From positions 2,842,768 through 2,906,767 of the forward strand of contig NW_024735503.1 in NCBI RefSeq assembly GCF_018991925.1: a DNA stretch of 64,000 bases, written 5' to 3'. Shown in pieces: positions 12,031-26,230 of this stretch (positions are counted from its first letter, which is position 1; every line of letters starts with the position of its first letter). A program made the position numbers and the translations under genes. The notes beneath the pieces were generated by a model that worked only from the letters and a program-made list of their open reading frames with translations, ran no database searches and was not told the DNA's origin. Origin of the DNA: Homarus americanus (Eukaryota > Arthropoda > Malacostraca > Decapoda > Nephropidae).

Positions 12031-13250
12031 CATGCTAAGGAAAGGTGGTTGTGGTGAGGCAAGTGATTGTGGTGAGGAAGGTGGTTGTGGTGAGGGAGGT
12101 GGTTGTGGTGAAGAATTGGTTGTAGTGAGAGGTGATTTGTGGTGGGGGGAATTGGTTGTGGTGAGGTGTGGTTGTGGTGAGGAGGTGGTTGTGGTGGGGA
12201 GGTGGTTGTGGTGGTGGTTGTGGTGAGGGGTGGTTGTGGTGAGAGTGGTTGTGGTGAGGGAGTGGTTGTGGTGGGGGAGGTGGTTGTGAGGTGAGGGGGT
12301 GGTTGTGATGAGGGGTGGTGAGGGGGGTGTGGTTGTGGTGAGGAAGGTGGTTGTGGTGGGGAGGTGGTTGTGAGTGGCAGGGTGGGTGGTTGTGGTGAGG
12401 GTGGTGAGGTGTGTGGTTGTAGTGAGGAAGGTGGTTGTGGTGGGAGATGCAGTTGTGGTGGGAGATGTGGTTGTGGTGAGGTGGTTGTGGTGGGGTCATG
12501 GGTTCAGGGGTTGGTGAGGAGGTGGGATTATTAGTTTGTGGTGAGGAGATGGTTGTGGTGAGGGGTGGTTGTGTTGAAGGGAGGTGGTTGCTGGTGGGGG
12601 ATGTGGTTGTGGTGAGGGAGTTGGTTGTGGTGGGGCAGGTGATTGTGGTGGGGAGATGGTTGTGGTGGGGGGTATGGTTGTGGTAGGGAGATGGTTGTGG
12701 TGAGGTGGTTGTGGTGGGGAGATGGTTATGGTGGGGGGTGTGGTTGTGGTGGGGAGGTGGTTGTGTGCGAGGGGTGTGGTTCAGTGGTGGGGGTGTGGTT
12801 GCGTGGTGGGGGTGTATTGGTTGTGGTGAGGAGATGGTTGTGGTGGGGATGTGGTTGTGAGTGGGGAGATGGTTGTGGTGGGATGTGGTTGTGGTGAGAG
12901 TGGTTGTAGTGAGAAGGTGGTTGTGATGAGGTGGTTGGGATGTTTGTGGTGGGGAGATAGTTGTGGTGGGGATGTGGTTGTGGTGAGGGATGTAGTTTGT
13001 GGTGGGGAGGTGGTTGTGTGGTGAGGGAGGTGGTTGTCGTGAGGTGGTTGGTGGGGAGGTACTTGTGGTGAAGTGGTTGTGGTGAGGAGGTGGTATGTGG
13101 TGGGGAGGTGGTTATGGTGAGGGAGGTGGTATGTGGTGAGGTAGGTGTTGTGGTGAGGGAGGTGGTTGTGGTGAAGTGGGTTTGTTGTGGTGAGGGAGAT
13201 GGTTGTTGTGACGAGCGGTGGTGACCATAATGAAGTAGGTGGTGACCATA
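12031..13250. repeat. G/T-rich minisatellite (GGTGGTTGTGGTGAG type)
   Basis: About 1.2 kb of degenerate units built on GGTGGTTGTGGTGAG. One strand is almost entirely G, T and scattered A. Long His/Pro/Asn-rich and Gly/Val-rich frames on both strands are translations of the repeat. The array fades into unique sequence near 13250. Confidence 0.95.
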
Positions 13251-13960
13251 GTGAAGAGCAAGCGGCCTTGGTGACGAGAGTGATGGCCATGATGAATGAG
13301 GTGGTCATGGTAACAGTAAGAGACTGGTGACCATTTTTCATGATGGGGGCAACCATAATCATAAACTTTTTCTCCGGAGTGCAAAGGGAATCTCTTCCTC
13401 GTGTCGTTTTTTTTCTTTCTTAAAAATAATAGCGTAGTCATCAACTTATATAATTATGTAAACACACACACACACACACACACACATCTCTCTTAATGTA
13501 CACTTCAGGAAATCTTCATCTTTATGGTTGACGCCTTAGACTAGCGGATAATCACGGACGCATAAGACCCCACTCATTTGTATACCAAAATCTACTTTCA
13601 ACTCCTATCTGTATTTTTGTATCTGTGTCTATTACAATAAAAATATTTTTATAATGACTTGTGTTCGTCATTACCCTAACTTTAAGACATTCGAAAGGAC
13701 CTTTTAAACATGCTGTGCAACAGATGTAAACTATCACCCATATACATTTCTTTAAATGCACATCTGTAAAATTCTTTTTCCTTGTCAGTGTTTTCCCTCG
13801 TTCACACCAGTCACAGTTTTCAAAATGAAAAAATAAATTGGTGCTTCAAAACACCTAAAAAAAAAAAAATTATTCCTGAAGATGCGATACAAAACTACAG
13901 GGGTGAATACTAGTGTGGCGACGGCACTGCTATCATTCTTGCCACCTGAATGCATCCTTG
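13251..13960. other. no gene; one short (CA)n
   Basis: Unique-looking sequence with a (CA)n run at 13461-13486 and a poly-A stretch near 13857. Nothing else was recognised. Confidence 0.5.
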
Positions 13961-13964
13961 TTGA

Positions 13965-14110
13965 ATAAGGCAGGATTCCACCCCAGAATACGGTAGGATT
14001 CTGCCCTAGGAGACGGCAGAAATTCCTTCCAGTAAAAGGGAGGATTCTGCCCCAGAAGACGGAAGGATTCTACCCCAGAAAACGAAAGGATTCTGCCCCA
14101 GAAGACGGAA
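13965..14110. repeat. about 24-bp minisatellite beside the foldback
   Basis: Five or six degenerate units of the form GGATTCTGCCCCAGAAGACG lead directly into the foldback repeat. Confidence 0.85.
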
Positions 14111-14777
14111 GTAGATTTTCGAATTTTGGGGTAAATATTACCTAATTTTGCGAAGTAGATTATCATAGAAAACGGGAAATTTGTATCATAAAAACTGGGA
14201 AATATCTACTTTCCGGGAAAGTTGGTTATCTACTTTCCCGAAAAGTAGATAGATTTTCTACTTTTCAGGAAAGTAGATTATCGACTTTTCGGGGAGGTAG
14301 ATTTTCGAATTTTGAAATGTACCTAATTTTGCAGTAGATTATCATAGAAAACGGGAAATTTGTATCATAAAAAATGGGAAATATCTACTTTCGGGGAAAG
14401 TTGGTTAGATAACCAAATTTGCCGAAAATAGATTATCATAGAAAACGGGAAATTTGTATCATAAAAAATGGGAAATATCTACTTTCCGCGAAAGTTGGTT
14501 AGATAAACAACTTTCCCGAAAATAGATTATCATAGAAAACGGGAAATTTGTATCATAAAAAATGGGAAATATCTACTTTCAGGGAAAGTTGATTCTACTT
14601 TCGAAAGGTAAAAAAACTATCTGCGGAAAGTAAGATAACCAACTTTCGGAAGTAGATATTTCCTGTTTTTTATGATACAAATTTCCCGTTTTCTATGATT
14701 ATCTACTTCGCAAAATTAGGTAATATTTCCCCCAAAATTCGAAAATCTACTTCCCCGAAAAGTCGATAATCTACCAG
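14110..14777. repeat. foldback element: four direct units and one inverted unit
   Basis: A segment containing TCATAGAAAACGGGAAATTT and the following TGTATCATAAAAAATGGGAA occurs four times in direct orientation (starting near 14162, 14341, 14439, 14529) and once inverted (about 14655-14705). The inverted arm matches the flanks of the first and second direct units as well, including AATATTACCTAATTTTGCG and GATTATCGACTTTTCGGGG. The region can therefore fold into a long hairpin with arms of about 130 bp. It is AT-rich and non-coding, resembling a foldback transposon or a MITE with internal amplification. No target duplication was identified. Confidence 0.85.
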
Positions 14778-16064
14778 ACTGTCTATCATATAACTTATAT
14801 ATATTATATAAGAAAACCACATTAGTTTCCTTCCATCCTGAGTGCTAGACAACTTTAATATCTCGATACCCCTACACTCTCTTCCTTATTTATGTTTTTC
14901 CTGTTCCTACTATCATGAACATGCTCTTCATTCTCGTCTATACAGTAATGTTGATTCAATAATTATCGTTGTACATCTCAATTATTGCCATTTTTATATG
15001 GAACTCTGCATACATTTAAATATTCCCACAATGTTCCTCAAAATGCTCAGACCAAATATAACTTTCTCAAAATAAGTACAGTAAAGTATCACAATAGATC
15101 AACATTAATGTAAAAGGATATCCATGAAATAGAAACATATTTTTTTATTCTATCTTAATGCAAACACATTCTATTATACATTAATGTACAGATTAAATAA
15201 ATTATAAACTTTTGTTATTTTTGTTTTAGGTGCGTGAGGCCAAGAGTGCCAAGCCTCGTACCTAGTGAAGCAAACATGGCGGACTTGGAGTGTAAACAAC
15301 GATTTGACAGTCCAGGAAACAACTGGCTGAGCCCTTGGTAACACATTTAATAACAATATTATATCAGATATATAATAATTATAATGCCAAGTGCTTATTA
15401 TATATAATATTGTGGCGAGATAAAACGAATTTAATGGTTAATTTAGTAGATTATGTTGGGTCGTCGTCAACGCAGGTGTGGGGTCATCAAGCACAGGTAG
15501 TGGAGTCGTCAAGCACAGGTGGACATACTGTATCGTGTTATTTATTATCCTCTATAACAAAAGTCATGATAACTAACCATATTTCTGTTGTTTATTACAC
15601 AAAAAAAAGATTCCTAGGTGAATTTTTACTTTCTGACAAAAGGAAGGTTAATCCATTGACTGTCCGCAGGCCATGTTTACCTGAGGTTATACTCCTCACT
15701 AAGCCCGTGTTTTCTCTTCATTTCCCTATAAGTTAGGTTAAGTTTGGTGGGTTGGCTTTTTTGGTATAAGAATAAGTTTTCTTTCGTGTGTACTTTTGGT
15801 GTTTGACTCAAATCTGACCTTCATTTTTGTGCATATATAAACTACTAATAATAATATACACAGGTACTGCAGCTGATTGTTAGCACCAAGGTGCACACTA
15901 CTCTTGTTAGGTAAATGAGATCCTTCCCAGGGATTCATACCTGGACTATTTCTGTGTCCAGTATCATTAGGTAGCGACCGTGAGCTATATGTAAAGCGGC
16001 AATAAATTGACCAACCGGCAATAGTTGTGCATCTACATGACTAGACCTGCATTCACTGAATCGG
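14778..16064. other. AT-rich non-coding stretch
   Basis: No recognised gene. The segment 15231-15345 is less AT-rich and contains an AACATGGCGGACTT motif near 15273, similar to a YY1/Pho site; the ATG there opens only about 20 codons. The part next to 16064 may be degraded 3' sequence of the Gypsy element, but I could not identify an LTR. Confidence 0.45.
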
Positions 16065-16642
16065 CTATGAGCCGATCATTGGTAACAGTGAAAGCTTGCA
16101 CAGAGGCTTCAGTTGCATGCATGTTAGTTGATTACTTTTTTTACTGCTGTTTAAGACGTTCATTCGTTTCCCTAGTTTAGCTACATCTTCTGCAGTTGCC
16201 GTACCAAATAGGGTGTTACTTAATAACTCGACAAAATTAAATAGACCACGGTTTTTATGAGAATGCACATTGTTCCTGACGTCTTCAGGAGTCGTGGGCA
16301 GCTTTCCCTCCAAGTGCATACACATTTGAGTAGACGCTTCATATAGGCGTTATGAAGTGAGATGGTAGACTGTTGTTTGAGATCTTGTGTACTTATAGCT
16401 GTTTCAATGTGGACAGCTATTGACCTCAGGCATATATCACTAAACTTTGGTGCTGGTACTTGACAGTTACGACATCTTCCACTATAAGTACTTTGCTCAG
16501 TGGGGCAACTAAAGCTTTGGATTTGATGATGTTTGCTGGGGATGCAGCTGTTGCCACAGCGTTCCATGCCAACAGGAGTAGCGATATCCAAGCCATGCCT
16601 GAAAGGGGTGAGGATAATTAATGTTTTTTGTTTGCTGATCAC
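16065..16642 (-). pseudogene. endogenous retroelement envelope-like gene, frameshifted
   Basis: On the minus strand two overlapping frames (16642-16220 and 16325-16065) together resemble the envelope protein of env-bearing Ty3/Gypsy elements, which is related to baculovirus F proteins. The first frame carries a cysteine-rich surface-subunit-like stretch. The second has a basic residue followed by GLFNFVELL and LFGTAT, the usual look of the cleavage site and fusion peptide in this family. The two frames are offset, so a frameshift lies near 16300-16325, and the 3' part and membrane anchor are not recognisable. The copy is non-functional. It follows the integrase remnant in the same orientation, giving pol-then-env order. 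Confidence 0.7.
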
Positions 16643-16739
16643 AGTTTTTGATGATATTTATTGTCTATTGTTGTGATGTATTGTTTATTGTTGTGTTGAG
16701 CAACTGTCGTAGTAGAAGTAGGCTGTAATTAACGGACAT

Positions 16740-17371
16740 TAGGGGTCCCTACTAAGTGTCTGCTAACTTTTATCATTCTATCTACATGAACTATGTCAGT
16801 GACATTTGTCGTTGGGTCAACTACATGAAATTTGTTTCCATGTTCTTTTCCTTTAATCAGGTAGGGACCTGTGAATTTAGGCAAAAGTTTTGATGTACGT
16901 TCCGGTGCTTTTGTCGTTACTGCGTCTCCTATTTTTGGAGTTACAGGCTTGGGTTTTTATGTTGCTTGCAGATCATTTCAGCACGTGAGGCTGTTAAATG
17001 CTTTTGTACTTTTTCATGAATGCTGTGAAAACATTGATTTGCTTCTTGGCATGGTCATCCATGTTGCATACAGGTTGTGGGGTTCCTGCTAGTTGATCAT
17101 AGAGCAAGCATCTATTGGCACCATAAATTATGTAGTATGGCTATTTTCCTGAAAAGCTATTGATAGATCCATTGATGGATTCTGCTACTTGTGGAAGCCA
17201 GTCCTTCCAGGAACTGTGCATCGGATTCACCACGTGTCGAAGAATCTAAAGAATTTTACAATTTGTACGCTTGACGAACCCATTTGAGGATGGATGCAGA
17301 TTTTGCAAAAAGGTGCCTTTTTGGGTTTGGTTCCTGTGGTAGGGTTGTCCCTTAGAACTGGTTATGGGCGC
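16740..17371 (-). pseudogene. Ty3/Gypsy integrase, C-terminal part, frameshifted
   Basis: Reading on the minus strand from the gap, different frames show HPSSNGFVKRTNCKIL (end of the integrase core, with the conserved Glu replaced by Lys if aligned to the usual N-G-x-x-E-R), then WLPQVAESINGSINSFSGK with IIYG shortly after, then FTGPYLIKG and a D-x-V-H-V-D-R-M end block. These are integrase core and C-terminal features of Ty3/Gypsy pol. At least three frame changes and a stop are present, so the copy is dead. The upstream pol is lost in the assembly gap; sequence on the far side of the gap is simple repeat and shows no pol. Confidence 0.85.
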
Positions 17372-17471
17372 NNNNNNNNNNNNNNNNNNNNNNNNNNNNN
17401 NNNNNNNNNNNNNNNNNNNNNNNNNNNNNNNNNNNNNNNNNNNNNNNNNNNNNNNNNNNNNNNNNNNNNNN
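17372..17471. other. assembly gap (100 N)
   Basis: Exactly 100 N characters, a conventional unknown-size gap. It separates the Gypsy integrase relic from a tandem repeat. Confidence 0.99.
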
Positions 17472-17539
17472 GAGGAAGGGAATGGGTAGAAGGAGAAAAT
17501 TAGGGAGTGATATAGAGGAGGAGGAAAGAGCGATAAAGA

Positions 17540-17760
17540 AAGAAGAAATATCCATCCACACAAACATCCATCCATCCATATATACATCCACCAACTCACA
17601 CAAACACCCGTCCACACAAACATCCACACAAACATCCACCAACCCACACAAACACCCGTCCACACAAACATCCACCAACCCACACAAACACCCGTCCACA
17701 TAAACATCCACCAACCCACACAAACACCCGTCCACACAAACATTCACCCACCAAAGCGAC
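17540..17760. repeat. 36-bp minisatellite (CCACACAAACATCCA type)
   Basis: Units combining CCACACAAACATCCACCAAC with CCACACAAACACCCGT repeat about every 36 bp immediately after the gap. Confidence 0.9.
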
Positions 17761-18395
17761 GGTCAGACGTGCTCACCCCCCCCTCCTCCCCTGGGTAAGC
17801 AAACAATAAGCGCTGATGCCATCGTTTGCGAGCCGCCATGTTGACAAATGAACATCAAATCGCTCTCGTAAACACAGGATCAGATTCCTTCAGATAAGAG
17901 AGGGCGGGAGACCGACTACTCATCCTCGGAGGGGGGAGAGGATTCAGATGCCGGAACCAGCCAACTCCTCGTGTTTTATTTCCTTATATAACCTAGACAA
18001 AGTTTTCTTATTTCTATTCTCATAAATGATTTTTTTAATTCTATTTTCAATTTTATTTTTAGTCGCCATTTACATTTTTAATTAATTATTTAGAGAAAAA
18101 AAAATCCAATTGACTTTCTTTACTCTTTTCCAGCAACACGCAGCGCCATTAACCTCACAACAGCGCCTCTAAATGCCTTCCTAATCACCCACTACTTAAA
18201 TAATGGACCGTGATTGGGGGGAAGGAGGGGAGGGGAGGAAGGGGAAAGGAGGGGGAGAGGAGGGAAGGGAGGAGGGAGGGGAGGAGGGGGAAGAGAGGTG
18301 TCGAGCTTCACCACCTTTATATATCGCTCGGGGGAAGACAGTACTATATGATAAGGTCACTTGGTACGGTTATATAAAAATGTTTGAGACGTGGA
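17761..18395. other. non-coding; purine-rich segment
   Basis: Contains GCCGCCATGTTG near 17831, a YY1/Pho-like motif, and a G/A-rich stretch at 18215-18300. No gene was recognised. Confidence 0.4.
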
Positions 18396-18396
18396 G

Positions 18397-18610
18397 AGAC
18401 AGACAGACATTCAGACAGACTAACAGACAGATATAAAGACACACTGATTGATAGACAGACGACATACTGACAGATCTAAAGAAGACACAACAGACAGACA
18501 GGCTGAGACGGAGAAAGACAGATAGACTAACGAACAGACATACAAACAAACACGCCAAACACAGAAAACATTGACACTAAAACAAGAGACAGACAGACAG
18601 ACAGACAGCC

Positions 18611-18649
<39 letters not shown>

Positions 18650-18710
18650 CCATATAAACTACTAATATTTAACTGAGTAAAGGAAAGGATAATAACAGTA
18701 AAAGATAAAG

Positions 18711-18757
<47 letters not shown>
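18397..18757. repeat. (CAGA)n tract followed by (GA)n
   Basis: Degenerate CAGA repeats over 18397-18650, perfect over about 18590-18645, then a (GA)n run at 18713-18755. Confidence 0.95.
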
Positions 18758-18758
<1 letters not shown>

Positions 18759-19096
18759 CAACTTAAGTGCATCTCCACCACTCTCATGATACACTCAAGA
18801 GTAACGACCCACAAATCATCGGTCACTCACCTCACCACCACACGGCAACACCTCGTCACTCACCTGCGAAGAGAAAAAATAAAGTATTATAACAATTGTC
18901 ACTATGAATCTCTGTCTGTCTGTCTGGTCAACTCTACAAAAACAAATATTGTTTGTTTTCATCGTCTGTCAAAGATCTGTCAGTATGCCTGTCTTCATCG
19001 TCTGTCTGTATGTGTTTCTTGTGTCAAACGTCTCTCTCAAAACTTTCTCTACTTTCTTCTAAAACACTAAAACACACACACACACACACACACACA

Positions 19097-19339
19097 TATC
19101 AAGAAGCGCTCAACACACTGACCCTTTCGACTCTCACTGACCATCACCACGGCCTCATCTGCAAATTTGGTAAGAAGCTTCTACACCATCCCCGACACCG
19201 GCCCCTACTACCACCTGAGATCCCCTGTCCGAGAATTGCTGTTCGACACCACAACCGCATCCAGCCCATACGTGCACGAACTGATCGTTATAAGAACAGC
19301 CCAGTCCCAACCATTGTAAAAATTATCAATAACATGTAA
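19097..19339 (+). pseudogene. LINE reverse-transcriptase ORF, extreme C-terminus (5'-truncated)
   Basis: The frame starts right after a (CA)n run with YQEALNTLTLSTL and continues HHHGLICKFGKKLLHHPRHR to RARTDRYKNSPVPTIVKIIN and stop. An A-L-x(5)-S-L ... L-x-x-K-F-x-K-K block followed by R-T-x-R-Y-K-N-S-x-x-P is the typical end of ORF2 in CR1/L2-group non-LTR retrotransposons. Everything 5' is missing, as expected for a truncated insertion. The reading is intact over its 80 residues, suggesting a fairly young copy. Clade is uncertain. Confidence 0.8.
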
Positions 19340-22474
<3,135 letters not shown>

Positions 22475-22903
22475 TTATGTATATACTTCATCACGTGAGC
22501 AATGCCGCATAAATATAAGTCCATGTACCTCTAAATTAAAAAAAAAAAAATTAAAGAACCAAAAAAAAAACAATTGCTGGAAATATAGAGTTAGTCTAAA
22601 ATTACTCATATTATAAATAGATCCGATTTTTTCTAAAGACGAAAATGGAAACGGATTTTAATTCCACTTTTTTTTTTTCACTGTTACTAAAAATTCCTCG
22701 TAAATTAAGATGTGGGATGGAACGTAAGGTAAAACTGTATAAAAAATCGTAGGAAAATTAAATCAAAATTACACAGGAGTTTTACCTTAACTTAAGATAC
22801 ATTCACTTTTGTACATAAGTTAAGAGACAACAATAACAATAATAACTTTGTTCTTGTTTACTTAACTTTTGTTCACACCATCATCTATTATTGCTGTTAG
22901 GGT

Positions 22904-22915
22904 ACTCTCTCTCTC

Positions 22916-22954
<39 letters not shown>
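22904..22954. repeat. (CT)n microsatellite
   Basis: A CT run with one CG interruption. Confidence 0.97.
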
Positions 22955-23099
22955 GTTCCGTCTGTTGCCTTCAGAGGGTCATTTACATATTCTCATCTCG
23001 ACCAAAGTGAAACGAATGTGTGTGCCTTCAGACGACCTTCCACCTCCCTTGTTTGATCCCAGAGAGATACCTACACATTTAACACCTATTTCCCCTAAT

Positions 23100-23339
23100 A
23101 TCTGTCTGTCTGTCTGTCTGTCTGGCTGCCTTTGTGGTGGTGGATAGTGGAGGCAAGAGGATATTATTTCCGTAATGAGATTGTTATTATAGTCCAAATC
23201 ATCATCCTTCGTCATCGTCATCGTCATTATTATTATTATCATTATTATTAGTAGTATTATTATTAGTATTATTTTATTATTATTTTTTTATTAGTCGAAG
23301 TATTATTGCTACTTTTACTGTTGTTAAGAGTATAGTACC

Positions 23340-23393
<54 letters not shown>

Positions 23394-23472
23394 GTCATTT
23401 GTAATTTTACCATCTTCTTCATCATCATCATCATCATCATCATCATCTTCATTATTATTATTATTATTATCA
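23100..23472. repeat. cluster of (CTGT)n, (ATT)n and (CAT)n microsatellites
   Basis: CTGT at 23102-23123, ATT-rich tracts at 23225-23280 and 23340-23393, and CAT/ATT at 23413-23470, separated by short unique segments. Confidence 0.93.
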
Positions 23473-24214
23473 ACAACATTACATCTATACTAAGACCTTA
23501 TCCACGTAAAAAAAAATCCACATCAGTACACCTGTGATAATTCAGACCAACTATTTATCAAACTCACCTTACCTGAGCAATACCTGATACTTAACCTCAA
23601 ATATTAATCAATATGTAAACCTTTATTTCATATCAGTATATTTCTCTAAACTTTATTAAATATCCACTTCTGAGTCTTTCTTTCATCCCGTTAATATTTT
23701 GGGTCTTCTTCCAGGTGTCTAGGCTAGCAATATACTTCACCTTCCTGATGGCACAAGTCCACTCACCTGCCCCTCCTACCTCCACTTGGTCACGCCTCTA
23801 CCTCACGCGGGTCACACTTCATATAACTGACCTAAAACAAACGCCACACTCACTCCTGATTCTCTCTCTGTCACACACACACACACACGGTTGCTGGAGA
23901 TGAATTGAGAGAGAGAAAGAGAGAGAGAGAGAGTGAGAGTCTAGAAACCTCTGTGTTTTCTATTCGTATTTTAAAAACATGAAAACTAACCCCCCCCCCT
24001 ATTTCCAGTTCACAGAAAATGGCTAACAAATACGTAACGATCCTCCAGGCGACTCTCTCTCTCTCCGGAGCAATATTTTCCTCTCACATGGATTACAATG
24101 CATATTCATTTTTAAGATATTTGTAACCCATTTTTTCAACTCTAACTGCGCCAATGATCGTGGTTGCGTATATATACATGGCGACGTTGTACGAGCATAT
24201 AACCCAGCCATCAA

Positions 24215-24282
<68 letters not shown>

Positions 24283-24626
24283 ACACACACACACACACAA
24301 AAGACAGACGCAGATTCACCAGATTAAAACACACACACATATAATTACCCCTCAATAATAAATTTGTGTCCACCTAACCAATATATACACACACATTTTT
24401 TTTTTAGCAGTTTAATACATGAACTATGACTAAATTATCTTTTGCAAATGTGCTAATTGAACTGCAAAAGCCCCCTGATTATATATATGTAGATTTTCAC
24501 GATTACATTTGCACAATGGGCTTACGTGAGTATGAATAAATATTTATCATTGTAATGCCTAACGCCCCACTGCCATACATTTCCAGCTAGTTACAGTTCT
24601 AGTAGGTCGATGCAGGTATGAGTTAT
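23473..24626. other. non-coding with microsatellites
   Basis: No recognised gene. Contains (CA)n at 24215-24299, a short CA run near 23873 and a GA-rich stretch near 23905-23940. Confidence 0.6.
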
Positions 24627-25590
24627 GCTATACTATAATATACTCCTAGTAGCTGTGAGCACCATAGATTATACTCCTAGTAGCTGTGAGCACCATAGAT
24701 TATAGTCCTAGTAGCTGTGAGCACCATAGATTATACTCATGGTAGCTGTGAGCACCATAGATTATACTCCTAGTAGCTGTGAGCACAATAGATTATACTC
24801 CTAGTAGCTGTGAGCACAATAGATTATACTCCTAGTAGCTGTGAGCATTATAGATTATACTCCTAGTAGCTGTGAGCACCAAAGATTATACTCCTAGCAG
24901 CTGTGAGCACAATAGATTATACTCCTAGTAGCTGTGAGCATTATAGATTATACTCCTAGTAGCTGTGAGCACCAAATATTATACTCGTAGTAGCTGTGAG
25001 CACAATAGATTATACCTCTAGTAGCTGTGAGCACAATAGATTATGCTCCTAGTAGCTGTGAGCACAATAGATTATACTCCTAGTAGCTGTAGAGCATTAT
25101 AGATTATACTCCTAGTAGCTGTGAGCACCATATATTATACCTAGTAGCTGTACACAATAGATTATGCTCCTAGTAGCTGTGAGCACAATAGATTATACTC
25201 CTAGTAGCTGTGAGCACCATAGATTATACTCCTAATAGCTGTGAGCACCATATATTATACTCCTAGTAGCTGTGAGCACCATAGATTATACTCTAGTAGC
25301 TGTGAGCACCATATATTATACTCCTAGTAGCTGTGAGCACAATAGATTATACTCCTAGTAGCTGTGAGCACCATATATTATACTCCTAGTAGCTGTGAGC
25401 ACCATATATTATACCCCTAGTAGCTTGTGAGCACCATATTATACCCTAGTAGCTGTGAGCACCATAGATTATACTCCTAGTAGCTGTGAGCACCACATAG
25501 ATTATACTCCTAGTAGCTGTGAGCACCATAGATTATACTCCTAGTAGCTGTACACCATATATTATACTCCTAGCAGCTGTGAGCACAAGA
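24627..25590. repeat. 31-bp minisatellite (about 30 copies)
   Basis: A unit containing ATACTCCTAGTAGCTGTGAG plus CACCATAGATT repeats every 31 bp, with a few copies shortened by several bases. The variable part is CACCATAGA, CACAATAGA, CATTATAGA or CACCATATA. Confidence 0.97.
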
Positions 25591-26230
25591 GATATAACAA
25601 GACAAAGTATAATAACATAAAGCCTTAATATACTTCTTCCTCTCCTTCTTCATAAGTAATAATAAGCGATGCGTTTTCTTTCCGCCATAACTTCCAATAA
25701 GACCATCCAATTAAGTCTCTGTCACGCACTGTTATTATTATTATTATTATTATTTCCAATAGCTTGTTATATAGAAGTGCCCCGTTTCATCGACTACACA
25801 ATTAAACCATTCAGCCAATCGTGTACGGAGACGTCACGTTACGAATCAATGTTTGGTCAATCCGCGTAATAATGGTTGGATGTTGTGATTGTACAGACAC
25901 ACACACACAATCACACACAAACATATATGAACGTAAACACACAAATATATGTAAAGGTTATGATTTATATGCATGCACCTGGCCCTTATATACCACAGGG
26001 TTGCTAGTCTTAACCCTCTGAGTGGTTAAACGCCCTTATGGTTCCTATTCGGGCTAAAACCATACACACGGTTTTAGTCAGCTGTGAGGAACCTAGAACT
26101 AATCATCTATAGTATTACTATTATCATAATTTACTAGTATTAATTTCTCCCAGTTTCTATATAAATTCATATCTAAACCAAAAGTAAATATTAAAGACGT
26201 AAATAAAATATATATTTTATTATCTACGAA
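25591..26230. other. no recognised feature
   Basis: AT-rich sequence with a short ATT run near 25733-25753. Nothing recognised. Confidence 0.5.

Noticed and set aside
12035..13362. His/Pro/Asn/Thr-rich frames of up to 193 codons on the minus strand
   Set aside because: They follow the G/T-rich minisatellite exactly and end with it; no domain or splice context.
15273..15345. Short frame starting ATGGCGGACTTGG as a first coding exon
   Set aside because: Only about 20 codons before a stop, with no donor or downstream exon identified.
24627..25590. Regularly spaced repeats that could suggest a CRISPR array
   Set aside because: Units are contiguous 31-bp tandems with no unique spacers, in a eukaryotic genome; it is a minisatellite.
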